A DNA stretch of 34,796 nt from Nocardiopsis suaedae (GCF_027706745.1 NZ_JAQFWP010000072.1:1-34796), one strand, 5' to 3'; numbered from the stretch's first letter, positions 16,748 through 29,289 are shown. Made by a program: numbers and translations. Notes: generated by a model not told the origin, from the letters alone.

Positions 16748-16770
16748 TCGAACGGTTGTTCGTCTATAGT
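16748..16770 (+). promoter_or_regulatory. LexA (SOS) box and -10 of uvrA promoter
   Basis: TCGAAC-GGTT-GTTCGT at 16748-16763 matches the actinobacterial LexA consensus TCGAAC-N4-GTTCGA at 11 of 12 defined positions. It abuts a -10 hexamer TATAGT at 16765-16770. LexA bound here would block the promoter; DNA damage would release it. The expected start is near 16777, leaving a leader of about 210 nt. A second possible -10, TAGGCT, is at 16912-16917. Confidence 0.82.
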
Positions 16771-16772
16771 TG

Positions 16773-16801
16773 GTGGCGCCCGCCGGCCCGGCGGGCGCCA
16801 C
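16773..16801 (+). other. Perfect 13-bp hairpin at the uvrA transcription start
   Basis: Arms 16773-16785 and 16789-16801 are fully complementary with a 3-nt loop. It begins 54 nt after the terC stop, so it may terminate terC, yet it also coincides with the predicted 5' end of the uvrA mRNA. The rest of the leader to 16988 holds a direct repeat GACGCGTT (16802-16809, 16837-16844) and nothing else clear. Confidence 0.65.
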
Positions 16802-16988
16802 GACGCGTTCCCCGGCCCGGAAGAATCCCCGCCCGCGACGCGTTGACCAGGAAGGCCACGGCCCTCGCGGGGCTCTCGCGCGAACGTCGCCCGGACGTCA
16901 CCGACCGCCTCTAGGCTTGAGGGCCGGAGCCTTCGACGTCCCCGCGCGCCTCCGGCGCGCCCGTGCCGATACCGGCGGATGGAGCGAC

Positions 16989-19823
<2,835 letters not shown>

Positions 19824-19894
19824 GGCGGCGCAGCGCCGATTCGGTGGAGAGGCGCGCCCCGCCGGACAGGCGCTCCGCCACGCCACCTGAGCCG

Positions 19895-19907
19895 TAGGCT
19901 GGGGGCG
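19895..19907 (+). promoter_or_regulatory. Candidate -10 of a leaderless RDD transcript
   Basis: TAGGCT at 19895-19900 lies six nt before the GTG start at 19907, the spacing expected when transcription begins on the start codon. No Shine-Dalgarno is present. The -35 is not clear. Confidence 0.5.
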
Positions 19908-20392
19908 TGGAGAGCACAGAGAGGGAGTGGCCGCTGTTCGGGCGGCGGGCCGTCGCCCGTGTGGTGGACCTGGTCATCGCCACCGGCATCAACCTGGCGG
20001 TGACCGCCGGGCTGGACCCCGTCCTGCCCGGCGGGGCCGACGCCGTCGACCCCACGGTGGTCGGCGCCGTCGCCCTGTCGGTCGCGGCCTTCGCCGTCTA
20101 CGCCGGGTACGAGGTGGTGATGACCGGCGTGTACGGCGCCACCCCCGGAAAGCTGCTGGCCAAGGTCCGCCTGGACCCGGGGCCGCCCGAGCCCAGGGCG
20201 GTGCTGATCCGCTCGGCCGTGCTCTTCGGGTACCTGCTGGTGTACTACATCCCGCTGCTGAACCTGTTGGCGCTCATGGCCTCCGTCTACGCGGTGTTCT
20301 CCGCGCTGATCGACCGGCCGGGGCACCGGGGCCTCCACGACAGGCTCGCCGGGACGAGCGTCGTGCCGCGGGTCGGTAAAGTCGGGGCATGA
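19907..20392 (+). CDS. RDD-family membrane protein (first of pair)
   Basis: This 161-aa protein has three hydrophobic segments and the RDD-domain pattern. An Arg-Asp pair opens the first helix (RRAVARVVDLVIATGINLAV), a central YEVVMTGVYGATPGKLLAKV carries the usual GxTPGK turn, and the C-terminal motif is DRPGHRGLHDRLAGTSVV. RDD proteins are poorly characterised; some members transport small molecules or ions such as Na+/H+. The GTG start is probably leaderless. The gene overlaps the next RDD gene by 4 nt (ATGA), so the two are made together and may form a heteromer. Confidence 0.88.
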   Translation: MESTEREWPLFGRRAVARVVDLVIATGINLAVTAGLDPVLPGGADAVDPTVVGAVALSVAAFAVYAGYEVVMTGVYGATPGKLLAKVRLDPGPPEPRAVLIRSAVLFGYLLVYYIPLLNLLALMASVYAVFSALIDRPGHRGLHDRLAGTSVVPRVGKVGA

Positions 20393-20910
20393 GCCATGCT
20401 CCGTCCTGGGCGCCCTCGCGCTCGCCCCTCGCGTCGTGGGGACCGCGCTTCCTCGCCCGCCTGATCGACATCCTGGTGGTCGTGGTGCCGGCCCTGCTCA
20501 TCGGCGCGGTGCTCGCGCTGATGCTGACCGGGCTGCTCGCGCTGATCGGACGGGGCGGGCTGGAGACGAGCTTCGCCATCCTCAACTCGGTGGCCGCCTT
20601 CGTCCTCGGCACCGCCTACGAGGCGGTGTCGGTCACCCGGTGGCGGATGACCCTGGGCATGCGCGTCCTGGGGCTGCGGGTGGCCCCGCTGTCCGGCGCC
20701 GGGTACCCCGGGCCGCTCCCCGTCATGGCGTCCGTGGCGCGCGGCGCCCTGCTGTGGAGCCCGGTGATCTTCGGCTTCTCCGCGCCGGCCATGTGGACCC
20801 TGGCCGTCCTCGCCCTGGTCCTGTTCGGCCTGTGGCCGCTGTGGGACCGCCCCAACCGCCAGGGCCTCCACGACAAGGTCGCCGGGACGGTGGTGCTCAG
20901 CACCCGCTGA
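20389..20910 (+). CDS. RDD-family membrane protein (second of pair)
   Basis: This 173-aa paralogue of the preceding protein has the same plan: Arg-Asp at the first helix (RFLARLIDILVVVVPALLIG), YEAVSVTRWRMTLGMRVLGL in the middle (TLGM replacing TPGK), and the closing motif DRPNRQGLHDKVAGTVVL. It has a Pro/Ser-rich N-terminal tail of about 18 residues. The ATG at 20389 overlaps the stop of the first RDD gene, the usual sign of coupled translation. The pair probably forms one complex. The substrate is unknown. Confidence 0.88.
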   Translation: MSHAPSWAPSRSPLASWGPRFLARLIDILVVVVPALLIGAVLALMLTGLLALIGRGGLETSFAILNSVAAFVLGTAYEAVSVTRWRMTLGMRVLGLRVAPLSGAGYPGPLPVMASVARGALLWSPVIFGFSAPAMWTLAVLALVLFGLWPLWDRPNRQGLHDKVAGTVVLSTR

Positions 20911-20956
20911 GCCCCGGTCCCAGAAGCGCCCCCTGTTCGCGGCACCCCGCCGCCGG

Positions 20957-20996
20957 TACTAGATTGGCGGAGGCAAGAAGGACTACGCCGTGTAGT
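20957..20996 (+). promoter_or_regulatory. Candidate promoter and inverted-repeat operator of the Rieske gene
   Basis: A -10-like TACTAG/TAGATT at 20957-20965 is followed by ACTAC-GCCGT-GTAGT (20982-20996), a 5-bp perfect inverted repeat with a 5-nt spacer, 29 nt before the start codon. Placement just after the probable start of transcription would suit a repressor. Which family binds it is not known from the sequence; half-sites of this kind resemble those of BlaI-type regulators. Confidence 0.45.
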
Positions 20997-21025
20997 AGGA
21001 GCGGTGTCGCGGAGAGGAGCCGTGC

Positions 21026-21460
21026 ATGGGCGCGGGGGGAACGTGCTGCGGGATCACGCGGCGGCGGATGCTCGGGACCGCCGGAGCGGCCGGGGCGGCC
21101 GCCCTGGGGGCCGCCGGGTGCGGGGGCGGCGACGAGCCCGAGGCGCAGGACGCGCTCATCGGTGACGTCGTGGCCCAGACCGGCGACGTCCCCGAGGGCG
21201 GCGGGACCGTCATCGTGCGCGGCAAGCTGGTCCTCACCCAGCCCGGGAAGGGCGACTACCGCGCCTTCAGCGCCGAATGCACGCACGCGGGCTGCACCAT
21301 CCAGGAAGTGGAGAAGGACATCCACTGCCTGTGCCACGGCAGCAGGTTCGACCTGGCCACGGGCGAGCCGGTGCAGGGCCCGGCCACCGAGCCGCTCAAG
21401 CGGTTCGACATCACGGTGGACGGCACCGACATCACCCTGGAAGGCGAGCAGGAGGCCTGA
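21026..21460 (+). CDS. Rieske [2Fe-2S] lipoprotein-type electron carrier
   Basis: This 144-aa protein begins with a twin-arginine signal (TRRRMLGTAGAAGAAALG, Arg12-14) ending in a lipobox-like AAGC, with Cys32 the likely lipidated residue. It should therefore be exported folded by Tat and tethered outside the membrane. The Rieske domain is complete: CTHAGC and CLCHGSRF give cluster ligands Cys85, His87, Cys101 and His104, with Cys90 and Cys103 placed for the disulfide. It is not near cytochrome b or c genes, so it is an orphan Rieske protein rather than the bc1 subunit. GGAGAGGAG six nt before the ATG fixes the start. The partner and redox role are unknown. Confidence 0.93.
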   Translation: MGAGGTCCGITRRRMLGTAGAAGAAALGAAGCGGGDEPEAQDALIGDVVAQTGDVPEGGGTVIVRGKLVLTQPGKGDYRAFSAECTHAGCTIQEVEKDIHCLCHGSRFDLATGEPVQGPATEPLKRFDITVDGTDITLEGEQEA

Positions 21461-21476
21461 CCGCCCCTCCCTTGTC

Positions 21477-21532
21477 GATCTCGGGAAAAACGACGCTATA
21501 ACCGTGCTCGTAGCGTCGTTTTCCCCGAGATC
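21477..21532. repeat. 56-nt palindrome, copy 2 of the dispersed element; convergent-gene terminator
   Basis: Arms 21477-21498 and 21511-21532 pair over 22 nt with one A/C mismatch around a 12-nt loop. It has the same length and GATC ends as 15296-15351. Two base pairs differ between copies by paired changes (G-C to A-U), which supports a selected structure. It lies between the converging Rieske and MscS genes, so it probably ends both transcripts. Confidence 0.85.
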
Positions 21533-21550
21533 ATCGGGGCCGGGCTGGGC

Positions 21551-22756
21551 CTAGACGCCCCCGTCGTCCCCGCCGTCGTCGGAGCCGTCCGGGCGGCGGC
21601 CCCCGCCCAGCGGCCCGTCGGGGGCCTGGGCCGAGCGGCCGCGGCCGCGGATCGCCGCGGTGAAGGCGGCGGCCTTGCCGTCCTCGCCCTCCTCGGTGCG
21701 CAGCACGCGCTCGGCCGTGTCGCCGTCGGCCGCGATGAACTCGGTGCGGCGGCGCGGCAGCGCCTCGGGGAACCGCTCGGCGATGTAGGTGATCAGGTGC
21801 TCGCGCAGGTCGCAGCACAGGTCCCAGCGCGCGTCGGAGTCGGCGGTGGTGACCACCGCGCGCAGCTGCACGGTGCCTTCGAGCACGTCGGTGGCCTGCA
21901 CGGACCAGCGGCGCCCGTCCCACAGCGGGTGCGCGGTGACGAAGGCGCCCACCTCGCGGCGGATCTCCTCGACCGGCACCTCCCAGTCCACCTGCAGCAT
22001 GACCGTGCCGGTGATCTCGGTGCCGTGCTTGGTCCAGTTCTCGAAGGGCTTGCTGGTGAGGTCGGAGACCGGCACCACCAGCCGCCGCTCGTCCCAGATG
22101 CGCAGGGTGACGTGGGTGAGGCTGATCTCCTCGACCCGGCCCCACTCGCCGTCGAAGACGATGATGTCGTTGATCCGCAGCGCGTCGCCGAAGGTGAGCT
22201 GCAGCCCGGCGAACAGGTTGCCCAGGACGGACTGGGCGGCGACGCCGGCGATGATGCCGATCACGCCCGCGGAGGTGAGCAGCCCGGCACCGAGCAGGCG
22301 CACCGAGTCGAAGGTGAACAGCACCGCCGCGGTGGCGATCACCACGATGACGCCGGTCACCACCCGGCGGGTCAGGCGCACCTGGGTGCGCAGGCGGCGG
22401 GCGCGGCGGTCGGCGTCCTCGTTGCTGTCGGCGAGCTTGGCCAGCACCGCGTCGGTGACCGCGTAGGCCGCCGACGTCGCCAGCCAGGTCACGCCGATGA
22501 TCATCGCGATGGCCAGGGCGTGGGTGATCGGCGCGTACAGCGAGCGGTCCTCCATCTCGGACACGCTCGGCAGCGAGAGGTTCACTCCGATGGCCGCCGC
22601 CGCGACGTAGGCCGAGTAGCGGCAGCGGTTCACCAGGTAGCCCGCCAGGGTCCAGACCTTGGAGAGCTGGTGGGTGAGCAGCCAGTGCACGACCGCAACG
22701 AGACCCGTCGCCACCAGCACCGATATCGCGATGCCCGTCCACTGCATGAGGTCCAC
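21551..22756 (-). CDS. MscS-type mechanosensitive ion channel
   Basis: This 401-aa inner-membrane channel is of the MscS family, which opens on membrane tension to release solutes on hypo-osmotic shock. There are several N-terminal transmembrane helices (MQWTGIAISVLVATGLVAVV, ITHALAIAMIIGVTWLATSA, VTGVIVVIATAAVLFTFDSV). The pore helix and beta domain follow: GVIGIIAGVAAQSVLGNLFA, then GLQLTFGDALRINDIIVFDG and VVPVSDLTSKPFENWTKHG. The C-terminal 60 residues are hydrophilic and Gly/Asp-rich. The GTG at 22756 has AGGAAGGG upstream, whereas the in-frame ATG at 22745-22747 is too far from it. The frame stays open far upstream opposite uvrC, which is an artefact of base composition. It is divergent from uvrC. 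Confidence 0.92.
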   Translation of the reverse strand: MDLMQWTGIAISVLVATGLVAVVHWLLTHQLSKVWTLAGYLVNRCRYSAYVAAAAIGVNLSLPSVSEMEDRSLYAPITHALAIAMIIGVTWLATSAAYAVTDAVLAKLADSNEDADRRARRLRTQVRLTRRVVTGVIVVIATAAVLFTFDSVRLLGAGLLTSAGVIGIIAGVAAQSVLGNLFAGLQLTFGDALRINDIIVFDGEWGRVEEISLTHVTLRIWDERRLVVPVSDLTSKPFENWTKHGTEITGTVMLQVDWEVPVEEIRREVGAFVTAHPLWDGRRWSVQATDVLEGTVQLRAVVTTADSDARWDLCCDLREHLITYIAERFPEALPRRRTEFIAADGDTAERVLRTEEGEDGKAAAFTAAIRGRGRSAQAPDGPLGGGRRPDGSDDGGDDGGV

Positions 22757-22873
22757 GGCTCTGTCGCCCTTCCTTTCGGGGTCCTCGACCAACCTAGGAC
22801 ATCCGGATGCTGAATCGTGACGTTTGGGACCGTGTATACCGCAGAGCCGGACATGGCGGGTGTTACGGGCGAT

Positions 22874-22903
22874 TGGTCGAACGTCCCCGGGGCCGACCAC
22901 AAT
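22874..22903 (+). promoter_or_regulatory. Candidate uvrC promoter, leaderless
   Basis: TTGGTC (22874-22879) and CACAAT (22898-22903) are 18 bp apart, and the start would fall on or next to the uvrC ATG at 22910. A TCGAAC half of a LexA box overlaps the -35 region (22877-22882), but the other half is missing. Confidence 0.5.
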
Positions 22904-22909
22904 GGAGCC

Positions 22910-24892
22910 ATGACGGTCCGACCCCATCTGCGCCCCAGCCCGGGTTCGATTCCGACCTCGCCCGGGGTATACCGCTTCCGTGACGAGCACGGGCGGGTCA
23001 TCTACGTGGGCAAGGCGAAGAACCTGCGCGCGCGGCTCTCCAACTACTTCCAGGACTTCGCCGCGCTCCACCCCCGCACGCAGACCATGGTCTCCACCGC
23101 CGCCGACGTCGACTGGACGGTCGTCGGCACCGAGGTGGAGGCCCTCCAGCTGGAGTACTCCTGGATCAAGGAGTACGACCCCCGCTTCAACGTCAAGTAC
23201 CGGGACGACAAGAGCTACCCCTACCTGGCCGTCACCATGGGTGAGGAGTACCCCCGGGTGCAGGTCATGCGGGGGGCCAAGCGCAAAGGGGTGCGCTACT
23301 TCGGGCCCTACGGCCACGCCTGGGCCATCCGGGAGACCGTCGACCTCCTGCTGCGCGTGTTCCCGGTTCGGACCTGCTCGGCAGGGGTGTTCCGGAGCGC
23401 CCGCAACAGCGGCCGCCCCTGCCTGCTGGGCTACATCGGCAAGTGCGCGGCCCCCTGCACCGGGCGGATCGGCACCGAGGACCACCGCGAGCTGGCCGAG
23501 GACTTCTGCTCCTTCATGGCCGGGGACACCGGGCGCTTCATCCGCGCGCTGGAGGGCTCCATGCGCGAGGCCGCTCTGGAGCAGGAGTACGAGCGCGCCG
23601 CGCGCATCCGCGACGACCTGGAGGCGCTGCGCACCGCCCTGGAGAAGCAGTCGGTGGTGCTCTCCGACTCCACCGACTGCGACGTCATCGCCTTCGCCGA
23701 GGACCCCCTGGAGGCCGCGGTCCAGGTCTTCTACGTGCGCGGGGGCCGCATCCGCGGGCGCCGCGGCTGGGTGGTGGACAAGGTCGAGGACGTGGGCACC
23801 GGGGGCCTCGTCGAGCGCTTCCTCGCCCAGGCCTACGGCGGCGGGGACGCGGGCGGGGCGGACGGCCCCTCGGGCGCGGGCGTGCCGCGCGAGGTCCTCG
23901 TCTCGGCCGAGCCCGCCGACCGCGACGCGGTCACGGCCTGGCTCGCGGAGCTGCGGGGGGCGCGCGTGGACCTGCGGGTACCCCAGAGGGGCGACAAGAA
24001 GACCCTGTTGGAGACCGTGGGCAAGAACGCCGAGCAGGCCCTGGCCCGGCACAAGACGCAGCGGGCCGGGGACCTGACCACGCGCAGCCGCGCCCTGCAG
24101 GAGGTCCAGGAGGCCCTGGACCTGGCCGAGGCGCCGCTGCGCATCGAGTGCTACGACATCTCCAACCTGATGGGTGAGCACGTGGTGGCCTCCATGGTGG
24201 TCTTCGAGGACGGCCTGGCGCGCAAGCGCGAGTACCGGCGCTTCTCCATCCGCGGCACCGCCAAGGGCGACCGGGAGCAGCACGACGTCGCCTCCATGTA
24301 CGAGGTGATCCACCGCCGATTCAGCCGCTACCTGGAGGAGGGCCGCAAGAGCGGCGAGCTGGCCACCATGGGAGAGGAGGGACCCGGCGGGGGCGCGCCG
24401 CCCGAGGGGGAGGGGGCGGCCCCCGGCAAGTTCGCCTACCCGCCTAACCTTGTGGTGGTGGACGGGGGCCGCCCGCAGGCGGAGGCGGCCCGCCGGGCGC
24501 TGGACGACCTGGGCATCGACGACGTGGCGGTGTGCGGCCTGGCCAAGCGGCTGGAAGAGGTCTGGCTGCCCGGCGAGGAGGACCCGGTGATCCTGCCGCG
24601 CGCGGGGGAGGGCCTGTACCTGCTGCAGCGGGTGCGCGACGAGGCGCACCGGTTCGCCGTCTCCTACCACCGCAAGAAGCGCTCGGCGGCGCTGACCGGG
24701 AGCGCGCTGGACGACGTCCCGGGCCTGGGGCCGGCCCGCCGCAACGCGCTGCTCAAGCACTTCGGCTCGGTCAAGAGGCTCAAGGCGGCCGGCCCGGACG
24801 AGATCGCGCAGGTGCCGGGGGTGGGCCGGGCCACCGCCGAGGCCGTGCACGCCCACCTCACCGGTGGACAGGAACGCAACGATGGGGGATGA
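22910..24892 (+). CDS. uvrC: Excinuclease ABC subunit C
   Basis: UvrC makes both incisions around a lesion bound by UvrB. This 660-aa protein has the N-terminal GIY-YIG nuclease ([20 protein letters not shown]), a UvrB-binding helix region ([19 protein letters not shown]), the RNase H-like nuclease core ([20 protein letters not shown] and [14 protein letters not shown], holding catalytic aspartates) and tandem helix-hairpin-helix motifs at the C-terminus ([35 protein letters not shown]). Two Gly/Pro-rich insertions, near residues 310-328 and 487-507, look like flexible linkers. I chose the ATG at 22910 because the family begins there ([16 protein letters not shown]). The gene is first of the conserved uvrC-rapZ-yvcK-whiA cluster and overlaps rapZ by 11 nt. 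Confidence 0.97.
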   Translation: MTVRPHLRPSPGSIPTSPGVYRFRDEHGRVIYVGKAKNLRARLSNYFQDFAALHPRTQTMVSTAADVDWTVVGTEVEALQLEYSWIKEYDPRFNVKYRDDKSYPYLAVTMGEEYPRVQVMRGAKRKGVRYFGPYGHAWAIRETVDLLLRVFPVRTCSAGVFRSARNSGRPCLLGYIGKCAAPCTGRIGTEDHRELAEDFCSFMAGDTGRFIRALEGSMREAALEQEYERAARIRDDLEALRTALEKQSVVLSDSTDCDVIAFAEDPLEAAVQVFYVRGGRIRGRRGWVVDKVEDVGTGGLVERFLAQAYGGGDAGGADGPSGAGVPREVLVSAEPADRDAVTAWLAELRGARVDLRVPQRGDKKTLLETVGKNAEQALARHKTQRAGDLTTRSRALQEVQEALDLAEAPLRIECYDISNLMGEHVVASMVVFEDGLARKREYRRFSIRGTAKGDREQHDVASMYEVIHRRFSRYLEEGRKSGELATMGEEGPGGGAPPEGEGAAPGKFAYPPNLVVVDGGRPQAEAARRALDDLGIDDVAVCGLAKRLEEVWLPGEEDPVILPRAGEGLYLLQRVRDEAHRFAVSYHRKKRSAALTGSALDDVPGLGPARRNALLKHFGSVKRLKAAGPDEIAQVPGVGRATAEAVHAHLTGGQERNDGG

Positions 24893-25781
24893 CCTGATGG
24901 CGGAGGGACTCAGTGCGGAGCTGCCGCCGGAGATCGTGATCGTCACCGGCATGTCCGGGGCGGGGCGCAGCACCGCCGCCCGGGCCCTGGAGGACCTGGA
25001 CTGGTTCGTGGTGGACAACCTGCCGCCCGGACTGCTGCCCACCATGATCGAGCTGGCCGGGCGCACCCGCGGCGCCGTGCCCCGGGTGGCGGCCGTGGTG
25101 GACGTCCGCTCCATGGCCTTCACCGAGGACCTGCTGTCCACGGTGGAGGCGCTGCGCTCGCGCGGTATCGCCGCCCGGGTGGTGTTCCTGGAGGCGAGCG
25201 ACGAGGCGCTGGTGCGCCGGTTCGAGAGCGTGCGCCGCCCGCACCCGCTGCAGGGCGAGGGGCGGCTCACCGACGGCATCGCCCGGGAGCGGGAGACCCT
25301 GCGCGCCATCAGAGGCGAGGCCGACCTGGTGATCGACACCTCGCAGAGCAACGTGCACCAGCTCAAGGCCAAGGTGATCGGGTTCTTCGGCGAGGCCGAG
25401 GAGGCCAAGCCGCGCGCCAACGTGGTCTCGTTCGGTTTCAAGCACGGCCTGCCGGTCGACGCCGACCTGGTGCTGGACTGCCGCTTCCTGCCCAACCCGC
25501 ACTGGGTTCCCGAGCTGCGCCCGCTCAACGGCCGCGACGGGCCGGTCCGCGAGTACGTGCTGGCGCAGGGCGGCGCCAAGGAGATGCTGGACGCCTACAC
25601 CGAGGTGCTGCGCCTGCTGATCGAGGGCTACCGGCGCGAGGGCAAGCACTACATGACCCTCGCGGTGGGATGCACCGGCGGCAAGCACCGCAGCGTGGCC
25701 ATGGCCGAGCGGTTCGGCGAGATCCTCGGCGAGGAGGGCGTGGAGGTCCACGTCGTGCACCGCGACGTCGGCCGCGAGTAG
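24882..25781 (+). CDS. rapZ: RapZ/YvcJ-family P-loop nucleotide-binding protein
   Basis: This 299-aa member of the RapZ (YvcJ) family has Walker [11 protein letters not shown] at 22-31, the family motif [18 protein letters not shown], and the C-terminal domain [20 protein letters not shown] with [15 protein letters not shown]. In enterobacteria RapZ is an adaptor that guides RNase E to the GlmZ sRNA and senses glucosamine-6-phosphate. In Gram-positives the YvcJ protein hydrolyses GTP and its role is less clear. The ATG at 24882 follows AGGA by eight nt and overlaps uvrC by 11 nt; the in-frame ATG at 24897 is an alternative. It belongs to the uvrC-rapZ-yvcK-whiA block. Confidence 0.94.
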   Translation: MGDDLMAEGLSAELPPEIVIVTGMSGAGRSTAARALEDLDWFVVDNLPPGLLPTMIELAGRTRGAVPRVAAVVDVRSMAFTEDLLSTVEALRSRGIAARVVFLEASDEALVRRFESVRRPHPLQGEGRLTDGIARERETLRAIRGEADLVIDTSQSNVHQLKAKVIGFFGEAEEAKPRANVVSFGFKHGLPVDADLVLDCRFLPNPHWVPELRPLNGRDGPVREYVLAQGGAKEMLDAYTEVLRLLIEGYRREGKHYMTLAVGCTGGKHRSVAMAERFGEILGEEGVEVHVVHRDVGRE

Positions 25782-25848
25782 CCCGTGCGCGCGGGCGCGG
25801 GCGGCGGGGGCGCCGGATCGCGCGCCCCTGCGCGAACGCGGGGTGCGC

Positions 25849-25854
25849 TATATT
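25849..25854 (+). promoter_or_regulatory. Candidate -10 upstream of yvcK
   Basis: TATATT is an AT-rich hexamer in very GC-rich surroundings, 68 nt after the rapZ stop. The -35 is unclear. If used, the yvcK-whiA transcript would start near 25861 with a leader of about 160 nt that contains the element relic. Otherwise 25782-25933 shows only short GGCCC/GGGCC stems. Confidence 0.45.
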
Positions 25855-25933
25855 CTCGTGTCGGCCCGATAACCAAGGGCCACGGGGCCGGGCAGGCCCT
25901 GTCAGGACGTGGAGCCTTCGGGGCGCCCGGGCG

Positions 25934-26012
25934 ATGAAGCGTCAACCGCCGGCGGCGGACACGGTCCGTCGGCTGGAGTCTCCCGTCCTTAAGGCGGGAG
26001 AGGATGTCAACA
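25934..26012 (+). mobile_element. Possible IS200/IS605-type right-end relic
   Basis: The stem TCTCCCG (25979-25985) / CGGGAGA (25995-26001) with loop TCCTTAAGG, followed by GGATGTCAAC (26002-26011), resembles the right-end subterminal hairpin of IS605-family elements, where the TnpB guide RNA also ends. The frame through it reads ESPVLKAGEDVN, like the C-terminus of many actinobacterial TnpB proteins. No further tnpB sequence, zinc ribbon or left end is visible, so only the extreme terminus would remain. This rests on recalled family features, not on a search. Confidence 0.5.
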
Positions 26013-26020
26013 TTGGGCCG

Positions 26021-27019
26021 GTGACGAACATGGGAGCAGGCGCGCGGACCGGTCCGCCCGACGACGACGGGCCGCCGCCCCGGGTGGTGGCGCTGGGCGG
26101 CGGGCACGGGCTGTCGGCGTCCCTGCAGGCGCTGCGGCGGGTGACCACCGATCTGACCGCTGTGGTCACCGTCGCCGACGACGGCGGATCGAGCGGGCGG
26201 CTCCGCCGCGAACTGGGGGTGCTGCCCCCGGGCGACCTGCGGATGGCGCTGGCGGCGCTGTGCGGCGACGACGAGTGGGGCCACACCTGGAGCGAGGTGG
26301 TCCAGCACCGGTTCCGCAGCGAGGGGGAGCTGCACGGGCACGCCGTGGGCAACCTGCTGATCGTGGCGCTGTGGGAGCTGCTGGGCGACTCGGTGGCCGG
26401 GCTGGACTGGGTGGGCCAGCTGCTCGGGGCGCACGGCCGGGTGCTGCCGATGTCCTCGGTGCCGCTGGACATCGCCGCCGAAGTGGAGGGGGCCGACCCG
26501 GCCCGCCCCGGCGAGGTGGTGACCGTGCGCGGCCAGGTGGCCTGCGCCAGCACCGGCGGGCGGGTGCGCTCGATCTCCCTGCTGCCCGAGGCGCCCCCGG
26601 CCTCCCCGCAGGCGGTCAAGGCGGTGCACGAGGCCGACTGGGTCGTCTTCGGCCCGGGGTCGTGGTTCACCAGCGTGCTGCCGCACCTGCTGGTGCCGGA
26701 CCTGGCGCGGGCGCTGGTCGACACCGAGGCGCGGCGGGTGGTGGCGCTCAACCTGTCCCCGCAGCGGGGCGAGACCGACGGGTTCCGGCCCGAGACCTAC
26801 CTGAAGGTGCTCGAGGAGCACGCCCCCGAGCTGGGGGTGGACGTGGTGCTGGCCGACCGGTCGGTGGTGCAGGACGCCGGACCGCTGCGGGAGGCGGCGG
26901 CGCGGCTGGGCGGCGAGCTCGTCCTCGGCGACGTGGCGGTCGGCGACGGCACTCCCCGGCACGACCCGGACCGCCTGGCGGCCGTGTTCGACCGGGTGTT
27001 CCGGGGCGCGGACCAGTAG
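26021..27019 (+). CDS. yvcK: YvcK/CofD-like UDP-sugar-binding factor
   Basis: YvcK-family proteins (the gluconeogenesis factor family) bind UDP-GlcNAc and in several Gram-positives support cell-wall synthesis and growth on gluconeogenic carbon. This 332-aa copy has VVALGGGHGLSASLQALRR at the N-terminus (glycine turn at 26-28), VVTVADDGGSSGRLRRELG, PPGDLRMALAAL and VVFGPGSWFTSVLPHLL, all family hallmarks. The frame is open to an ATG at 25934, but the extra 29 codons would encode the element relic, so I place the start at GTG 26021 (ATG 26030 is also possible). Neither has a good Shine-Dalgarno; GGGAGAGGA at 25996-26003 is too far away. whiA follows after 40 nt. Confidence 0.92.
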   Translation: MTNMGAGARTGPPDDDGPPPRVVALGGGHGLSASLQALRRVTTDLTAVVTVADDGGSSGRLRRELGVLPPGDLRMALAALCGDDEWGHTWSEVVQHRFRSEGELHGHAVGNLLIVALWELLGDSVAGLDWVGQLLGAHGRVLPMSSVPLDIAAEVEGADPARPGEVVTVRGQVACASTGGRVRSISLLPEAPPASPQAVKAVHEADWVVFGPGSWFTSVLPHLLVPDLARALVDTEARRVVALNLSPQRGETDGFRPETYLKVLEEHAPELGVDVVLADRSVVQDAGPLREAAARLGGELVLGDVAVGDGTPRHDPDRLAAVFDRVFRGADQ

Positions 27020-27059
27020 TCTGCCAGGGTAGACGAGTTCCAGGGGGAGGACCGCATCC

Positions 27060-28040
27060 ATGGCGATGACCGGCGTGGTCAAGGACGAACTGAGCCGGCT
27101 GTCGGTGCTCAAACCGTGCTGCCGCAAGGCCGAGGTCTCCACGATCCTGCGCTTCACCGGGGGGCTGCACCTGGTTGGCGGGCGGATCGTGATCGAGGCC
27201 GAACTGGACACCGGGGCGGCCGCCCGCCGGTTGCGCAAGGACATCTCCGAGGTCTTCGGCCACGAGTCCGAGGTGGTGGTGCTGGCCCCCAGCGGGCTGC
27301 GCAAGGGCAACCGCTACGTGGTGCGGGTGATCAAGGACGGCGAGAGCCTGGCCCGGCAGACCGGCCTGATCGACAACAACGGCCGCCCGGTGCGCGGGCT
27401 GCCGCGGCACGTGGTGGCCGGGGGCGCGTGCGACGCCGAGTCGGCGTGGCGGGGGGCGTTCATCGCGCACGGGTCGCTGACCGAGCCGGGGCGGTCGATG
27501 TCGCTGGAGGTCACCTGCCCGGGGCCGGAGGCGGCGCTGGCCCTGGTGGGGGCGGCCCGGCGGCTCAAAGTGCACGCCAAGGCGCGCGAGGTGCGCGGTG
27601 TGGACCGGGTGGTGGTGCGCGACGGCGACTCCATCGGGGCGCTGCTCACCCTGCTGGGGGCCCACCAGAGCGTGCTGGCCTGGGAGGAGCGGCGCATGCG
27701 CCGCGAGGTGCGGGCCACCGCCAACCGGCTGGCCAACTTCGACGACGCCAACCTGCGGCGCAGCGCCCGCGCGGCGGTGGCCGCGGGCGCGCGGGTGGAG
27801 CGGGCGCTGGAGATCCTCGGCGAGGAGGCCCCCGACCACCTGGTGGCGGCCGGGCGGCTGCGGCTGGCGCACAAGCAGGCCTCGCTGGAGGAGCTGGGCC
27901 AGCTGTCCGCGCCCCCGCTGACCAAGGACGCCATCGCCGGGCGGATCCGGCGCCTGCTGGCCATGGCCGACAAGCGCGCGTGTGACCTTGGTATCCCCGG
28001 CACCGACGCCAACCTGACCCCCGACATGCTGGTCCCCTGA
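27060..28040 (+). CDS. whiA: Sporulation transcription factor WhiA
   Basis: WhiA is the DNA-binding regulator that, with WhiB, commits aerial hyphae of Streptomyces to septation and sporulation. Homologues occur across Gram-positives. This 326-aa protein has the N-terminal LAGLIDADG-like fold without nuclease activity ([47 protein letters not shown]) and a C-terminal helix-turn-helix ([45 protein letters not shown]). GGGGGAGG lies upstream of the ATG at 27060. It ends the uvrC-rapZ-yvcK-whiA cluster. The gene argues for a sporulating or at least filamentous actinobacterium. Confidence 0.96.
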   Translation: MAMTGVVKDELSRLSVLKPCCRKAEVSTILRFTGGLHLVGGRIVIEAELDTGAAARRLRKDISEVFGHESEVVVLAPSGLRKGNRYVVRVIKDGESLARQTGLIDNNGRPVRGLPRHVVAGGACDAESAWRGAFIAHGSLTEPGRSMSLEVTCPGPEAALALVGAARRLKVHAKAREVRGVDRVVVRDGDSIGALLTLLGAHQSVLAWEERRMRREVRATANRLANFDDANLRRSARAAVAAGARVERALEILGEEAPDHLVAAGRLRLAHKQASLEELGQLSAPPLTKDAIAGRIRRLLAMADKRACDLGIPGTDANLTPDMLVP

Positions 28041-29279
<1,239 letters not shown>

Positions 29280-29289
29280 GGGCTCATCC

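Noticed and set aside
22835-22840. GTATAC palindrome between mscS and uvrC as a shared promoter
   Set aside because: It could supply a -10 on either strand, but I found no -35 at an acceptable distance; the uvrC promoter at 22874-22903 is better.
21551-25579. A 1342-codon minus-strand frame spanning MscS and the opposite strand of uvrC and rapZ
   Set aside because: Only the last 401 codons resemble a protein (MscS). The rest is shadow of uvrC and rapZ.
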